The notes under the pieces are model-generated. The model made no database searches. It saw nothing but the letters and a program-made list of their open reading frames with translations, and was not told the origin of the DNA. DNA of 64,000 nt, from assembly GCA_016793095.1 (NCBI GenBank), contig JAEUJQ010000006.1, forward strand, positions 98,653-162,652. The letters are read 5' to 3'. A program made the translations under genes and the position numbers. Below, piece after piece: positions 35,993 through 44,761 of the stretch (its first letter is position 1; each line of letters begins with the position of its first letter). The stretch is from Myxococcaceae bacterium (GTDB lineage Bacteria > Myxococcota > Myxococcia > Myxococcales > Myxococcaceae).

Positions 35993-37651
35993 TCACTGAC
36001 CGAGCGCGCTCCGGGCCTCATCGGCGAACCGGCCCTTCGGGTACGCCTCGAGGTACTTCGCGTACTCGCTCATCGCCTGCTTCGGGCGGAGCTGAGCGTC
36101 GAAACACCGCGCCCGCAGAATGCGCGCCTGCTGCGCCGCGCCCTGGCTCTCGAGCGCGATGTCCTCGAGGCCCGGCAGGTAGCGCTCGCACCCGCCCTGC
36201 GTGAGGCTCGCCTCGGCCTTCTCGAGGAACACCTGCTCGAGCGACTTCGACGTCTTCGTCGCGAGCGGCGCGGGCGTCGGCGCGGCGACGGGAGCCGGCT
36301 TGGCCTCGAGCATCGGCACGATGAGGGTGGGCGGCGCTGAGGCCGGAGCGGGTGCGGGCTGCGCCTTCGGCAGGGCCGCCCACTCGGACTCGTCGGAGGC
36401 GGGCCCTTCGGGTTTCGGGGACGTCGCGGGCGCGGCCGCGGGAGCTGGCGCCGGCGCGTCGAGGGCGACCTCATTGCGGTACGGCACGCCGCGGGTGTAG
36501 CCGCCGGCGAGCGAGGGGAACGCCGTGCCCGGGCCGTCGAGCGGCTCCACCTCGACCTGCGTCTCAGGCTCGACCGTCACCGTCGTCGTCGCGGGCGCCG
36601 GCGCGGCCTGCACGGGCGCGGGCTCGTCGAGCGTCACCTGACGCGCCCTGGCCTCGTCTGTCGAGAGCCTCGGGAGCAGCCCGCCCGGCTGCTTCGCCGG
36701 GGCGCGGCCACCCTTCGCGGCCACCGTCACCACCTGCTGCTCGGCGCTCGTCACCGCCTCGGCCACGCCCTGCACTTCGGACAGCTCGCGCTCGAGGCCC
36801 GGCGTCAGCCGCCCGAGCTTCGTGCGCCCGCGGGGGTCGATGGACAGCCGCTCGCCGCCCTTCACGGCCGCCTCCTTCCCCTCGCCCGACGCAACGCGCA
36901 CCTCGCCCTCCGCGACCGCGACCTCGACGCCCTCGGCGCCGTTCTCGACCGAGAAGATGGTGCCCACCACGTGCACCGCGACGTCTCCCGCGTGCACCAC
37001 GAACGCCCGGCGCTGCTCATGCGAGGCGCGCACCGAGACGCGGCCCCGGCTCAGCGTGAGCGCGACGTCGTCGGCTTCGGCCCGGGTGAGCGCGACCTGG
37101 GTGGCCGCCGCGACGCGCACGTGGCTCGAGTCCGGCAGGTGCACGAAGGCCTTGCCCGCGACGCCGGTGCGCAGCACATCACCGCTCTTGAGCGTCTCGC
37201 CGGCCGACACCGGCTCCGAACGCGCCGAGACACGGGTCAGCCCGCGCGCGAGCTCGACACGAACCGGCCTCGGTTGCGAGACCTGCACCAGCGGCGGCTC
37301 GGACGGCGGGGCCTCGAGCGTCTTCGCCTCCGACGGCCACAGCACGAAGGTCACCCCCGCCGCCACCGCCACCAACCCGCCGGCGAAGGCGAAGGGGACC
37401 CACCGGGGTCGGGCGGCGACCCGCATGCGCTTCTCGACCAGCGAGCCGACGTGCTCGTCGGTGCTGAGCCAGTCGATGGAAGGTGACGCGGCCTTCGCCG
37501 ACTCCAGGGCCCGACGCGCGAGCTCCACCGCCTCGAGGGCGTCACGGCACTCGGGGCAGTCCGACAGGTGCAGCTCGACGTACCGGCGATCGTCGAGCTC
37601 GAGCTCATCGGCCGCCAGGGCCCACAGCCGTTCGGTCTCGTGGCGGATCAT
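35993..37651 (-). CDS. Zinc-finger/FecR-domain membrane protein, probable anti-sigma factor with TPR tail
   Basis: 552 residues. An anti-sigma-type zinc-binding motif occupies the N-terminus (H28, C32, C35 in LHLSDCPECRDAL). A membrane helix follows at about 84-105. The outside part has a FecR-like beta domain (about 150-265), a Pro/Ala/Glu-rich linker, and a C-terminal segment (SEYAKYLEAYPKGRFADEAR) typical of TPR proteins. The ATG overlaps the sigma gene stop (ATGA). The arrangement predicts control of the ECF sigma factor from the envelope. Confidence 0.87.
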   Translation of the reverse strand: MIRHETERLWALAADELELDDRRYVELHLSDCPECRDALEAVELARRALESAKAASPSIDWLSTDEHVGSLVEKRMRVAARPRWVPFAFAGGLVAVAAGVTFVLWPSEAKTLEAPPSEPPLVQVSQPRPVRVELARGLTRVSARSEPVSAGETLKSGDVLRTGVAGKAFVHLPDSSHVRVAAATQVALTRAEADDVALTLSRGRVSVRASHEQRRAFVVHAGDVAVHVVGTIFSVENGAEGVEVAVAEGEVRVASGEGKEAAVKGGERLSIDPRGRTKLGRLTPGLERELSEVQGVAEAVTSAEQQVVTVAAKGGRAPAKQPGGLLPRLSTDEARARQVTLDEPAPVQAAPAPATTTVTVEPETQVEVEPLDGPGTAFPSLAGGYTRGVPYRNEVALDAPAPAPAAAPATSPKPEGPASDESEWAALPKAQPAPAPASAPPTLIVPMLEAKPAPVAAPTPAPLATKTSKSLEQVFLEKAEASLTQGGCERYLPGLEDIALESQGAAQQARILRARCFDAQLRPKQAMSEYAKYLEAYPKGRFADEARSALGQ

Positions 37652-38271
37652 GGCCGCACCTCCGCGTCCTGGACCAGCGCCTTCATCGCGTTCGTGAAGT
37701 CGAGCCGCGCGCTGTGGAGCCGGCTGCGCACCGTGTTGTACGAGGCGCCCACCGCCTGGGCGATCTCCTCGGGGCCCATGCCGCAGAGCTCGTGGTACAC
37801 GAAGACGACGCGCTTCTTCGCCGAGAGCGTCTCCAGCGCGCGGTGGACGAGCCGCGTCGCCTGCGCCTGCTGAGCGGCGCGCTCCGGGTCGGGGCCAATG
37901 GACAGCTGCTCTGGAACGTCATCGGTGAGGTCTTCACGACGACGCCGCCACCAGCGCAGGTGCATGAGCGCGACGTTCGCGCAGACGCGGTAGAGGAAGG
38001 TGCGGAACTGCGACTCACCGCGGAACGACGGCACCGCGCGCAGCAGCCGCACGTAGGTCTCCTGCACCAGATCGTCGAGATCGTTCCGCCGCCCGGTGAG
38101 GTGAAAGAGGGTGCGCGCCACGTCGTCGCGCGTGAGGCGATAGAGCTCCTCGAAGGCGAGCGCGTCATCGGCCTTGATGCGGTCCACGAGGCGGAGCAGC
38201 CGGGCCTCCACCTGCCCGGTCGGTGGAGGCGTGGGCACCAGCCTCGGCAGGGGGAGCGCTTCTGCGGTCAT
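37648..38271 (-). CDS. ECF-type sigma-70 factor
   Basis: 207 residues. Region 2 reads FEELYRLTRDDVARTLFHL, then LDDLVQETYVRLLRA and FLYRVCANVALMHLR. Region 4 reads LSAKKRVVFVYHELCGMGPEEI followed by NTVRSRLHSARL. The ATG follows GGAGG with a 6-base spacer, which decides the start. It overlaps the zinc-finger/FecR gene, its likely anti-sigma partner. It lies upstream of an orphan lipoprotein gene on the same strand. Confidence 0.92.
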   Translation of the reverse strand: MTAEALPLPRLVPTPPPTGQVEARLLRLVDRIKADDALAFEELYRLTRDDVARTLFHLTGRRNDLDDLVQETYVRLLRAVPSFRGESQFRTFLYRVCANVALMHLRWWRRRREDLTDDVPEQLSIGPDPERAAQQAQATRLVHRALETLSAKKRVVFVYHELCGMGPEEIAQAVGASYNTVRSRLHSARLDFTNAMKALVQDAEVRP

Positions 38272-38407
38272 CTGGGGCCTCCGGGCGAACACGAACCATC
38301 TGTTGCCGGAGGGCCGGAGACCGATCGAACGCCTCACGCTGCGGGCGCGGCCGCCAATTCGCTGGAATCTGGTCTGTTTCGGCTCGAGCTGTGGCGGGCG
38401 CGTCGTT

Positions 38408-38788
38408 TCATGCCCGTCGCGGCGGCGGCGGAGATCGAAGCAACTCGCGGGAGGTGGCGGGCTCCGGAGACGGGGCGCGCTCCTTCTGCTCGGCGGCGAT
38501 CGGCTTCTCGGCGCACTTCTCCGCGCTCAGCCAGCGCAGGTGAGGCCGGGCCTCCTTGAGCCGCCAGACGTCACAGCAGGGAACGACCCCACCGATGACG
38601 CCGATCTCCATCGCGCAGAGCCGCGTCCGCCGATCGACGAAGTAGAAGACGCGCCAGGAGCTGCCCGTACCGGTCGCCGCCGTCCCGCCCACGATGGTGA
38701 CGACGGGCGCCTCGTCGTCGACCAGGACGCTGCCCACCTCCGCACAGCCGGTCAGGACGACGCTGAACACCACGAGCAGTGCGCGCAC
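38408..38788 (-). CDS. Small Cys-containing lipoprotein
   Basis: 126 residues from a GTG start. The signal MRALLVVFSVVLTGC has a lipobox (LTGC). The mature part has two central Cys (PCCDVW) and a charged Pro/Arg-rich tail. No family recognised. I chose the GTG because longer in-frame starts hide the signal peptide. Confidence 0.65.
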   Translation of the reverse strand: MRALLVVFSVVLTGCAEVGSVLVDDEAPVVTIVGGTAATGTGSSWRVFYFVDRRTRLCAMEIGVIGGVVPCCDVWRLKEARPHLRWLSAEKCAEKPIAAEQKERAPSPEPATSRELLRSPPPPRRA

Positions 38789-38853
38789 GGCGGGCTTCTC
38801 TCGTCCGGCTCCCGGGATGTCAACGACGAGCCGGGCGCGACGTCCGCCGATCA

Positions 38854-38863
38854 CTTCCGGAAG
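38854..38863. promoter_or_regulatory. 10-bp palindrome in divergent intergenic region
   Basis: CTTCCGGAAG, a perfect dyad, between the small lipoprotein (minus) and the Cys-rich lipoprotein (plus). It may be an operator for one or both. A dyad this short can occur by chance. Confidence 0.3.
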
Positions 38864-38923
38864 CACCGGCAACGAAGTCGATGCGTGCGCCGATGAGCGC
38901 GCCACTGACCGGGAAGGATCGCC

Positions 38924-39949
38924 ATGAACGCGCAGAGACTCCGAAGCCTGATGCTCCTCACGCTGCCGCTGCTGGCCACCAGCGCGTGCACCATCATCGA
39001 GTACGACGACGCCTATGCCGACTGCACCTTCGGCTGTCCCGGTTCGAGCTGCGAGGCCAATGCTGACTGTCACTCGACGTGCTCGTGTCAGAGCGGCCGC
39101 TGCACCCCCAACGCGCGCTGCACCAACAACGCGCAGTGCTCGAACGGGACCTCGTGCGTCGCGGGCCGCTGCGTCGCGGCCTGCACCCAGAACGCGGACT
39201 GCACGGCGGGGAACTTCTGCCTCGCGGGGAGCTGCCGCGCGATTCCCCCTGGCGCCCGAACCTGCTCGTCGAACACCCAGTGCGGGCTCGACCCCTGCAT
39301 CAACGGCTACTGCGTGAGGCCGTGTGCGACGGAGCGTGACTGCGGCGGCAACCTCGTCTGCTCCGCCGGCTTCTGCGCGAACCCGCCCAGAACCGACGGT
39401 GGCGCCGCGGGTGGATCGGCTGGCACGGGCGGCGGCTCCTCCGGTACGGGCGGCGGCTCGGCGGCGGGCGGGTCGGCGGCGGGCGGGTCGGCGGCAGGCG
39501 GCTGGGCGGCAGGCGGCTCGGCGGCAGGCGGCTCGGCGGCAGGCGGCTCAGCGGCAGGCGGTTCAACGGCAGGCGGTTCGGCCGGCACCGACGGCGGAGT
39601 CCCCTCGAGCTGCACCTTCAACGCCGACTGCGGCCAGGGCGCGTGGTGCGTGAACTCGACCTGCTTCTTCGGTTGCTCGGCTGACACGGACTGCAGCGGC
39701 ACCAACTCGTGCCAGGGCGGCCTCTGCAAGCCGCGCCCGGCGGGCACCTGCAGCACCTCGGCGCACTGCACGACCGGTCAGGACTGCGTCAACGGCGCCT
39801 GCGCGAACCGCTGCACGACCGAGTCTCAGTGCACCGGCGGCACCGTCTGCCGCATCGGGTACTGCCTGACGCCCGCGACCACCGTGTGCACCACCAACTG
39901 CGACTGCCCCACCAGCCAGCGCTGCGTGATGGGTACCTGCCAGCCGTAA
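38924..39949 (+). CDS. Cys-rich surface lipoprotein with two Cys domains and a GGSAA linker
   Basis: 341 residues. Lipobox LATSAC near residue 22. Two Cys-rich halves, each with several modules of the type C-x(4)-DC-x(2)-G-x(2)-C-x(3)-C (for example TQNADCTAGNFCLAGSC). They are separated by a low-complexity linker of repeated GGSAA units (about residues 165-225). This dickkopf/EGF-like pattern is frequent in myxobacterial surface lipoproteins and suggests disulfide-stabilised modules outside the cell. gggaagga precedes the ATG. A strong terminator follows. Confidence 0.8.
   Translation: MNAQRLRSLMLLTLPLLATSACTIIEYDDAYADCTFGCPGSSCEANADCHSTCSCQSGRCTPNARCTNNAQCSNGTSCVAGRCVAACTQNADCTAGNFCLAGSCRAIPPGARTCSSNTQCGLDPCINGYCVRPCATERDCGGNLVCSAGFCANPPRTDGGAAGGSAGTGGGSSGTGGGSAAGGSAAGGSAAGGWAAGGSAAGGSAAGGSAAGGSTAGGSAGTDGGVPSSCTFNADCGQGAWCVNSTCFFGCSADTDCSGTNSCQGGLCKPRPAGTCSTSAHCTTGQDCVNGACANRCTTESQCTGGTVCRIGYCLTPATTVCTTNCDCPTSQRCVMGTCQP
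39451..39583 (+). repeat. 15-bp coding tandem repeat (GGSAA linker)
   Basis: About nine units near ggcggctcggcggca encode GGSAA or close variants inside the Cys-rich lipoprotein. Third-position and single-codon changes between units show they are not all recent copies. A repeat like this is likely to change length by slippage. Confidence 0.8.
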
Positions 39950-39990
39950 CCAGGACGTCCGCGGGCGCCCTCCCCAGCCCGCGTGAAGTG

Positions 39991-40025
39991 CGAGCCGCCT
40001 GTCGGAAATTCCGGCAGGCGGTTCG
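39991..40025 (+). terminator. Rho-independent terminator
   Basis: Stem of 15 pairs, including two G-U pairs: cgagccgcctgtcgg (39991-40005), loop aaatt, ccggcaggcggttcg (40011-40025), followed by tgtttctc. It ends the Cys-rich lipoprotein gene and lies between two convergent genes. Confidence 0.8.
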
Positions 40026-40078
40026 TGTTTCTCAATCAGCCCTTGAGCTCGTGTTTTCCCCGACACGCCCCGGGCACG

Positions 40079-40783
40079 TCAGCGGCCGCTGATCGCAGAG
40101 CCGACCAGCGCCACGAAGGCGCGCGCCTCCTGGAACCGCTGGGCGAGCAGGTCGGTCGAGGGCGACTCCTCGTCTTCCTTCCAGGCGATGACCGCAGAGC
40201 CCAGCGACTCGACGGTGAACGCGCGACCGGCCTTCTGCTCGGCCACGAGCCGCGCGCGCAGCTCGGGCGGGAACCGGCCACGCACCTCTTCACCGTTCCA
40301 GGCACACAGCGTGAAGGCCTCTTCGAAGGCCTCGTCGTTCACCTCGACCGCGACGCAGCCCTTCAGGGAGTCGTCCTCGTCCTGGGGATCGAGCGCGTGA
40401 TCCTCCGCCCGGAGGATGAAGCGCGGCCACCGGCCAGACGGCGGCTCGAAGAGGAAGCAGGCGCGCGTGTGGTAGGTGGCGATGCGCGCGCCGCGGCGCA
40501 CGGTGCTCTCGAGCACGGCCACACGCTTGCCATCGACGACGCCTTCGAGCCGGTTCGCAGGCGGTCCACAATCGGACTGGAAGATCGTCTGGTCGATGGG
40601 GCTGGGCGCCTCTTCGGGGTCCACCTCGGACAGGGTGAGGCCCAGCCGCCGGCCCAGCGCCTCGAGCTCTCTGGGCCGCGCCTTGATCTCGGCGTTCTGC
40701 ACCAGCGCGCGGCGAACGGCGAACACGCCCCACGTCAGCAGGCCCAGCACCGCCAGCCCGAAACACACCGCGCCTGCGTCCAT
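40079..40783 (-). CDS. Membrane-anchored hypothetical protein
   Basis: 234 residues. One N-terminal membrane helix (about 5-24, VCFGLAVLGLLTWGVFAVRR) and a soluble domain with mixed alpha/beta character. Two central Cys, no metal motif. No family recognised. ATG after GGAGG with a 7-base spacer. Last gene of the minus-strand run Nfu / two methyltransferases / M20 peptidase. Confidence 0.72.
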   Translation of the reverse strand: MDAGAVCFGLAVLGLLTWGVFAVRRALVQNAEIKARPRELEALGRRLGLTLSEVDPEEAPSPIDQTIFQSDCGPPANRLEGVVDGKRVAVLESTVRRGARIATYHTRACFLFEPPSGRWPRFILRAEDHALDPQDEDDSLKGCVAVEVNDEAFEEAFTLCAWNGEEVRGRFPPELRARLVAEQKAGRAFTVESLGSAVIAWKEDEESPSTDLLAQRFQEARAFVALVGSAISGR

Positions 40784-40808
40784 GCGTCAGCCTCCTCTGC
40801 GTGCGGCG

Positions 40809-42197
40809 CTACCTCGCGAGGGCGCCGGCGAGCTCTTCGTAGAGGTGGATCGCGCTCTTCACCGACTTCTCGAAGTCGCCGAGGTGCAGGCTCTCGTTCT
40901 CGCTGTGAGCGTTCGTGTACGGATCCTCGACGCCGATGAGGAGCGCCGGGACGCCCCCGAGCTCGAGGCTGAAGGGCTCGACGAAGGGAATGGAGCCGCC
41001 GCAGCCGATGGCGACGGACTTCGTGCCGTAGCCCTTCTCAAGCGCGCGGAACGCCGCCTGGAACGCCGGGCCGGCGGGGTCCGTGTACCACCACTTCGCG
41101 CCGGGCTCGGCGTCGAGGTGCACCTCGACGCCCCACGGGGCGGCCTTCTTGAGCGCGTCGATCAGCTTCTGCTGCACGTCGTTCGGCTCGAGATCGGGCA
41201 CCAGTCGAATGCCGACCCGCGCCCACGCCGACTCGCACACGATGTTCCGCGCGTCCTTCTTCGAGCTCGCCTGCATCGCGTTGATGGTGAGCGACGGCTG
41301 GCGCCAGTTCGTCTCCCACGGGTGGCGGTCGCCGCCCATCACCTGCACGCCGGGCAACAGGCCTGCCTGCTTGCGGAAGGTGTCCCGATCGCCTGGCAGG
41401 GCCTGAATCGACGCGCGCTCTCCCGGGGTGAGCGGCTTCACCTTGTCGAGGATGCCGGGGATGGCGATGGTGCCGTCGGCGTTGGTGAGCGACGCGAGCA
41501 TCTTGCAGAGCGCCATCGTCGCGTCCGGCACCGGGCCGCCCCACATGCCCGAGTGCAGCGACTGCTTGAGGGCGCGCACCTCGACGTCCACGGTGACGAG
41601 GCCGCGCAGGGCGGTGGTGATGCTGGGCAGGCCGGTGTCGAAGTTGCTCGTGTCGGTGAGGACGATGGCGTCGGCCGAGAGCATCGCGCGGTGCTTGCGG
41701 AGGAAGGCGGTGAGGTGGTTCGAGCCGATCTCCTCCTCGCCTTCGATGACGACCTTCACGTTGAGCGGCATGCCGCCCGCCGCGAGCCATGACGCCGCCG
41801 CGGCCGCGTGCACCACGATGCCCGCCTTGTCGTCCGCAGCGCCCCGGCCCCACAGCCGCCCGTCGCGCTCCACCGGCTCGAAGGGCGGCGACTTCCACGC
41901 GCTCTCCTCACCGGCCGGCTGCACGTCATGGTGTGCGTAGAGCAGCAGCGTGGGCTTGCCCGGCGCCTTGAGCAGCTCGCCATAGACGTAGGGGTGCGCG
42001 CCCTCGACCTCGAGCAACTGCACGTTGTCGAAGCCGTGCTTCCGGAGCAGCGCCGCCGTCCCCTCGGCGCTCGCCCTCACGTGCTTCGGATCGAAGCCGT
42101 CGAAGCTGACGGACGGAATGCGCACCAGCGCCTTCAGATCGTCGAGGAAGGCCTTCTTGTTCTGCTCGTAGTGGGACAGGGCTTTCGAGACGGACAT
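40809..42197 (-). CDS. M20-family dipeptidase
   Basis: 462 residues. Metal and catalytic motifs: [11 protein letters not shown] (first zinc His and Asp), [10 protein letters not shown] (bridging Asp), [10 protein letters not shown] (general base Glu-Glu), TDTSNF and the late terminal His in NAHSENE. It looks like the CNDP/PepV-like M20 group and should hydrolyse dipeptides in the cytoplasm. The start at 42197 was preferred to an in-frame start six codons upstream because gagg lies at a suitable distance. Confidence 0.92.
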   Translation of the reverse strand: MSVSKALSHYEQNKKAFLDDLKALVRIPSVSFDGFDPKHVRASAEGTAALLRKHGFDNVQLLEVEGAHPYVYGELLKAPGKPTLLLYAHHDVQPAGEESAWKSPPFEPVERDGRLWGRGAADDKAGIVVHAAAAASWLAAGGMPLNVKVVIEGEEEIGSNHLTAFLRKHRAMLSADAIVLTDTSNFDTGLPSITTALRGLVTVDVEVRALKQSLHSGMWGGPVPDATMALCKMLASLTNADGTIAIPGILDKVKPLTPGERASIQALPGDRDTFRKQAGLLPGVQVMGGDRHPWETNWRQPSLTINAMQASSKKDARNIVCESAWARVGIRLVPDLEPNDVQQKLIDALKKAAPWGVEVHLDAEPGAKWWYTDPAGPAFQAAFRALEKGYGTKSVAIGCGGSIPFVEPFSLELGGVPALLIGVEDPYTNAHSENESLHLGDFEKSVKSAIHLYEELAGALAR

Positions 42198-42239
42198 GCC
42201 GGGCCTCGTACTCAAGAGGGCCCTCGCGGTCCACGCGGC

Positions 42240-43295
42240 TCACACGACGCGACCCGTCACCAGCCGACAGGGCAGCCCGCCGTTACGCACCTCGGCGGTG
42301 CGGTCGATGGGCAGCCCGAGCGCTTCTTCTCCAGCCTGGAGCAGGAAGGCGAAGCGCCACCCCGTCAACGCCCCGCGCACCGAGGCGCCCAGCGCGCGGT
42401 ACAGGCCGTCGAGCTCGAAGCGGGTCCCGACGCGCTTGCCGTACGGCAGGTTGGCGAAGGCGAGGCCGGGCGAAGCGTCGGGGCGCGCGAGCTTCGTGGC
42501 GTCGAGGCGCTCGAGCGTCACGGCCTCGAGCACGCCCGCGCGTCGCGAGTTCCGTCGGGCCACGCCGAGCGCCCCGGCGTTCAGATCGCTCCCCTTGAGC
42601 CACGTCTTCGTCGCCGGGGCGGGCCGCCTGGCCTCCTCGAGCGCGCCGGGGGCGATCGACGGGAAGCGCTCGAAGGCGAACCCCCGCGCGCGGCCCGGTC
42701 GCAGGCCGAGGCTCTGCTCGGCCGCCTCGAGCAGCACGGTGCCGCTCCCGCACATCACGTCCCAGAGCGACTCGCCCGGCGCCCAGGCCGCGAGCCGCAA
42801 GAGGCCCGACGCGAGCGTCTCGCGCAGCGGCGCCTTCCCTGTCTCCTGCCGCGCGCCGCGCACGTGGAGCAGCTCGCCCGAGGTGTCGACGCTCACGAGC
42901 GCCCCGCGGCGGCTCAGCCTCACGCTCACCTCGACCGCGTCGCTGCCCTGGCCCCCGCCCCACAGCTTCAGGGCCTCGGCGCGCCAGCGCTCGGCGGGGA
43001 CCGACGCGCGCTCGCCCTTCTCCTCCGACAGCTCCAGCGAGAGCCGTCCGTCGCCGACGAGCGCGCGGAGCGGCACCCGGCTCAGCTCCTTCGGCGTCGT
43101 CACCTCACCCAGCCGCCACAGCACCCGGCTCGCGACCCGGCTCTGCACGTTGACGCGCACGAGGCTCCCGGCGGGCGCGGCCTCGAGCTCGCAGCCGCCC
43201 GGCACCCGACGGGGAGAGAACCCGAGCGCAGCGAGCTCGGCCTCGAGCGCGCTCTCGAGCCCGGGCGTGGTGCCGACGAAGAGCCGCTCGTCCAT
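42240..43295 (-). CDS. THUMP-domain RNA methyltransferase (RlmL N-terminal/RlmK-type)
   Basis: 351 residues. The N-terminal half begins DERLFVGTTPGLESALEAEL, the THUMP-type RNA-binding region of RlmL/YcbY-like enzymes. The C-terminal half has the SAM block DVMCGSGTVLLEAA and the catalytic AFANLPYGKRVG, equivalent to the NPPY motif of N2-guanine methyltransferases. Probably methylates a guanine in rRNA or tRNA. The ATG overlaps the stop of the upstream methyltransferase gene (TGATG). Confidence 0.88.
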   Translation of the reverse strand: MDERLFVGTTPGLESALEAELAALGFSPRRVPGGCELEAAPAGSLVRVNVQSRVASRVLWRLGEVTTPKELSRVPLRALVGDGRLSLELSEEKGERASVPAERWRAEALKLWGGGQGSDAVEVSVRLSRRGALVSVDTSGELLHVRGARQETGKAPLRETLASGLLRLAAWAPGESLWDVMCGSGTVLLEAAEQSLGLRPGRARGFAFERFPSIAPGALEEARRPAPATKTWLKGSDLNAGALGVARRNSRRAGVLEAVTLERLDATKLARPDASPGLAFANLPYGKRVGTRFELDGLYRALGASVRGALTGWRFAFLLQAGEEALGLPIDRTAEVRNGGLPCRLVTGRVV

Positions 43296-44146
43296 CAGGC
43301 CGTCGCCTGTCCCTCGCCGAGCAGCACGCGCACGGCCTTCGGGCTCACGCCGGTGGACTGGAGCAGCTGGTCGAGCCGCGCGCGCGCCTCGCGGTTCTCC
43401 TTGTGCACGCGCCGCCCGAGGATCAGCTCGTTCTTGAGCGAGTGCTCCCACCCAGCCAGCTCGGTGACGGTCACCTGGTAGCCGAAGCTCTCGAGCAGCA
43501 GCGCGCGCACCACGTTGGTGAGGTGCGAGCCGAACTCGCGCCGGTGCCAGGCGTGCGCGAAGAGCGCCAGCAGCTCGGGGCGCACCGTCGAGCGTGCGTC
43601 TTTGAGCTGCTGGGCGACCTCGGCCTGACAGCACGGCACCAGCGCGACGTGGTCGGCCTTGTGCCGCACTGCCTGCACGAGGGCGTCGTCGGTCGCGGTG
43701 TCACAGGCGTGGAGCGCGGTCAGCAGGTGCACGCGCTCGGGCAGCTCGGCGCCGTCGATGGCGGCCTCGACGAAACGCATGCGACCGTACCCGAGCTGGG
43801 CGGCGCGCTCCTTCGAGCGCTTCACGAGGTCGGCGCGCGACTCCACCGACACCAGCTCGCCCGCCTCGCGCTTCGCGAAGAAGAGCTCGTACAACACGAA
43901 GCCGAGGTAGGAGTTGCCGCTGCCCACATCGACCACCACCGGCGCGGGGAAGCGCTCGAAGACGTCGTCGAGCGCCGGCTGCACGAGGCCGACGAGGTGG
44001 TTCACCTGCTTGAGCTTGCGCCGCGCGTCTGCGTTGAGATCGCCTTCGCGGGTCAACAGGTGCAGCGTCTTGAGCAGCTCGGGCGACTGCTCGGGGAGCA
44101 GCTCGGCGCGAACGCGCCTCGAGTCGATCTTCTCGCGGGCCTTCAC
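43295..44146 (-). CDS. METTL25/RRNAD-like SAM methyltransferase
   Basis: 283 residues from a GTG start. The SAM site is VVVDVGSGNSYLGFVLYEL, followed by ESRADLVKRSKERA, LTALHACDTATDDAL and VALVPCCQAEV. These match the group that includes METTL25-like proteins and small bacterial relatives of uncertain substrate. It lies 2 bp after the Nfu gene and overlaps a THUMP methyltransferase gene, so an RNA-modification role is likely by context. Confidence 0.75.
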   Translation of the reverse strand: MKAREKIDSRRVRAELLPEQSPELLKTLHLLTREGDLNADARRKLKQVNHLVGLVQPALDDVFERFPAPVVVDVGSGNSYLGFVLYELFFAKREAGELVSVESRADLVKRSKERAAQLGYGRMRFVEAAIDGAELPERVHLLTALHACDTATDDALVQAVRHKADHVALVPCCQAEVAQQLKDARSTVRPELLALFAHAWHRREFGSHLTNVVRALLLESFGYQVTVTELAGWEHSLKNELILGRRVHKENREARARLDQLLQSTGVSPKAVRVLLGEGQATA

Positions 44147-44148
44147 GG

Positions 44149-44712
44149 TCAGACCGCGACGACCTCGACGATCTCGGGGATCGCCTCGCGCAGCCTCGTC
44201 TCGATGCCCATGCGCAGCGTCGCGGTGGACGACGGGCACCCGGCGCAGCTGCCCTGCATGTGCAGGAACACGCTGCCGTTCTCGACGCGATCGAGGGTGA
44301 TGTCGCCGCCGTCCTGCGCTACCGCGGGGCGGATCTCGGCATCGAGGATCTCGCGAATGCGACGCTCCATCTCGGAGCCACCCGTCACCGCCTTCGCCTC
44401 CAGCTCGGCCAGCACCTCGGGCTTCACCACCGTCTCGTTGGCGGAGAGGTGTTGGTCGAGCGCCAGCATCACGCCGTCGTTCAGCTCGTCCCACTCGCCC
44501 TCATCGCCCTTGGTGACGGTGACGAAGTTGGTCCCCAGCATCACGCCGGTCACGCCCTTGATGTCGAAGAGCCTGGACGCGAGCGGCGACCGCTCGTGCG
44601 CGAGATCTCGGGTGGTGAAGTTCATCGCGCCGCGCGGCATGAGCTGCATGTCCACGACGTACTTGAGGGTGCTGGGGTTGGGGGTCCACTCGAGCTGGAT
44701 GTTGACGGCCAC
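44149..44712 (-). CDS. Nfu-type Fe-S cluster carrier (Nfu_N plus NifU C-domain)
   Basis: 187 residues. The N-domain (about 1-95) begins VNIQLEWTPNPSTLKYVVDM, the Nfu_N signature of mitochondrial NFU1 and relatives. The C-domain (about 115-187) has the cluster-binding CxxC at C156 and C159 in GSCAGCPSST. It should transfer Fe-S clusters to client apoproteins. The GTG at 44712 is chosen because aaggagcc lies 5 bases upstream; a GTG nine codons upstream would start inside a 14-bp palindrome. Confidence 0.92.
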   Translation of the reverse strand: MAVNIQLEWTPNPSTLKYVVDMQLMPRGAMNFTTRDLAHERSPLASRLFDIKGVTGVMLGTNFVTVTKGDEGEWDELNDGVMLALDQHLSANETVVKPEVLAELEAKAVTGGSEMERRIREILDAEIRPAVAQDGGDITLDRVENGSVFLHMQGSCAGCPSSTATLRMGIETRLREAIPEIVEVVAV

Positions 44713-44724
44713 GGGAAGGCTCCT

Positions 44725-44738
44725 TGTCAGGCCTGACA
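44725..44738. promoter_or_regulatory. 14-bp perfect palindrome next to the Nfu ribosome-binding site
   Basis: TGTCAGGCCTGACA ends two bases before the ribosome-binding sequence and about 12 bases before the start codon. A regulator bound here would block both initiation and translation. An RNA hairpin is also possible, but it has no loop and would be weak. Confidence 0.5.
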
Positions 44739-44761
44739 CGTAAGGGCCGGCGGGGCTGAAA

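Noticed and set aside
33331..36021. An 896-codon minus-strand frame over the orphan gene, Rsm22-like gene and ABC ATPase
   Set aside because: It crosses several genes with recognised motifs on both strands and its translation is low-complexity. It is a GC-driven shadow.
39300..39771. Antisense Pro/Ala-rich frames opposite the GGSAA linker
   Set aside because: They are the reverse complement of a coding low-complexity repeat and have no start context.
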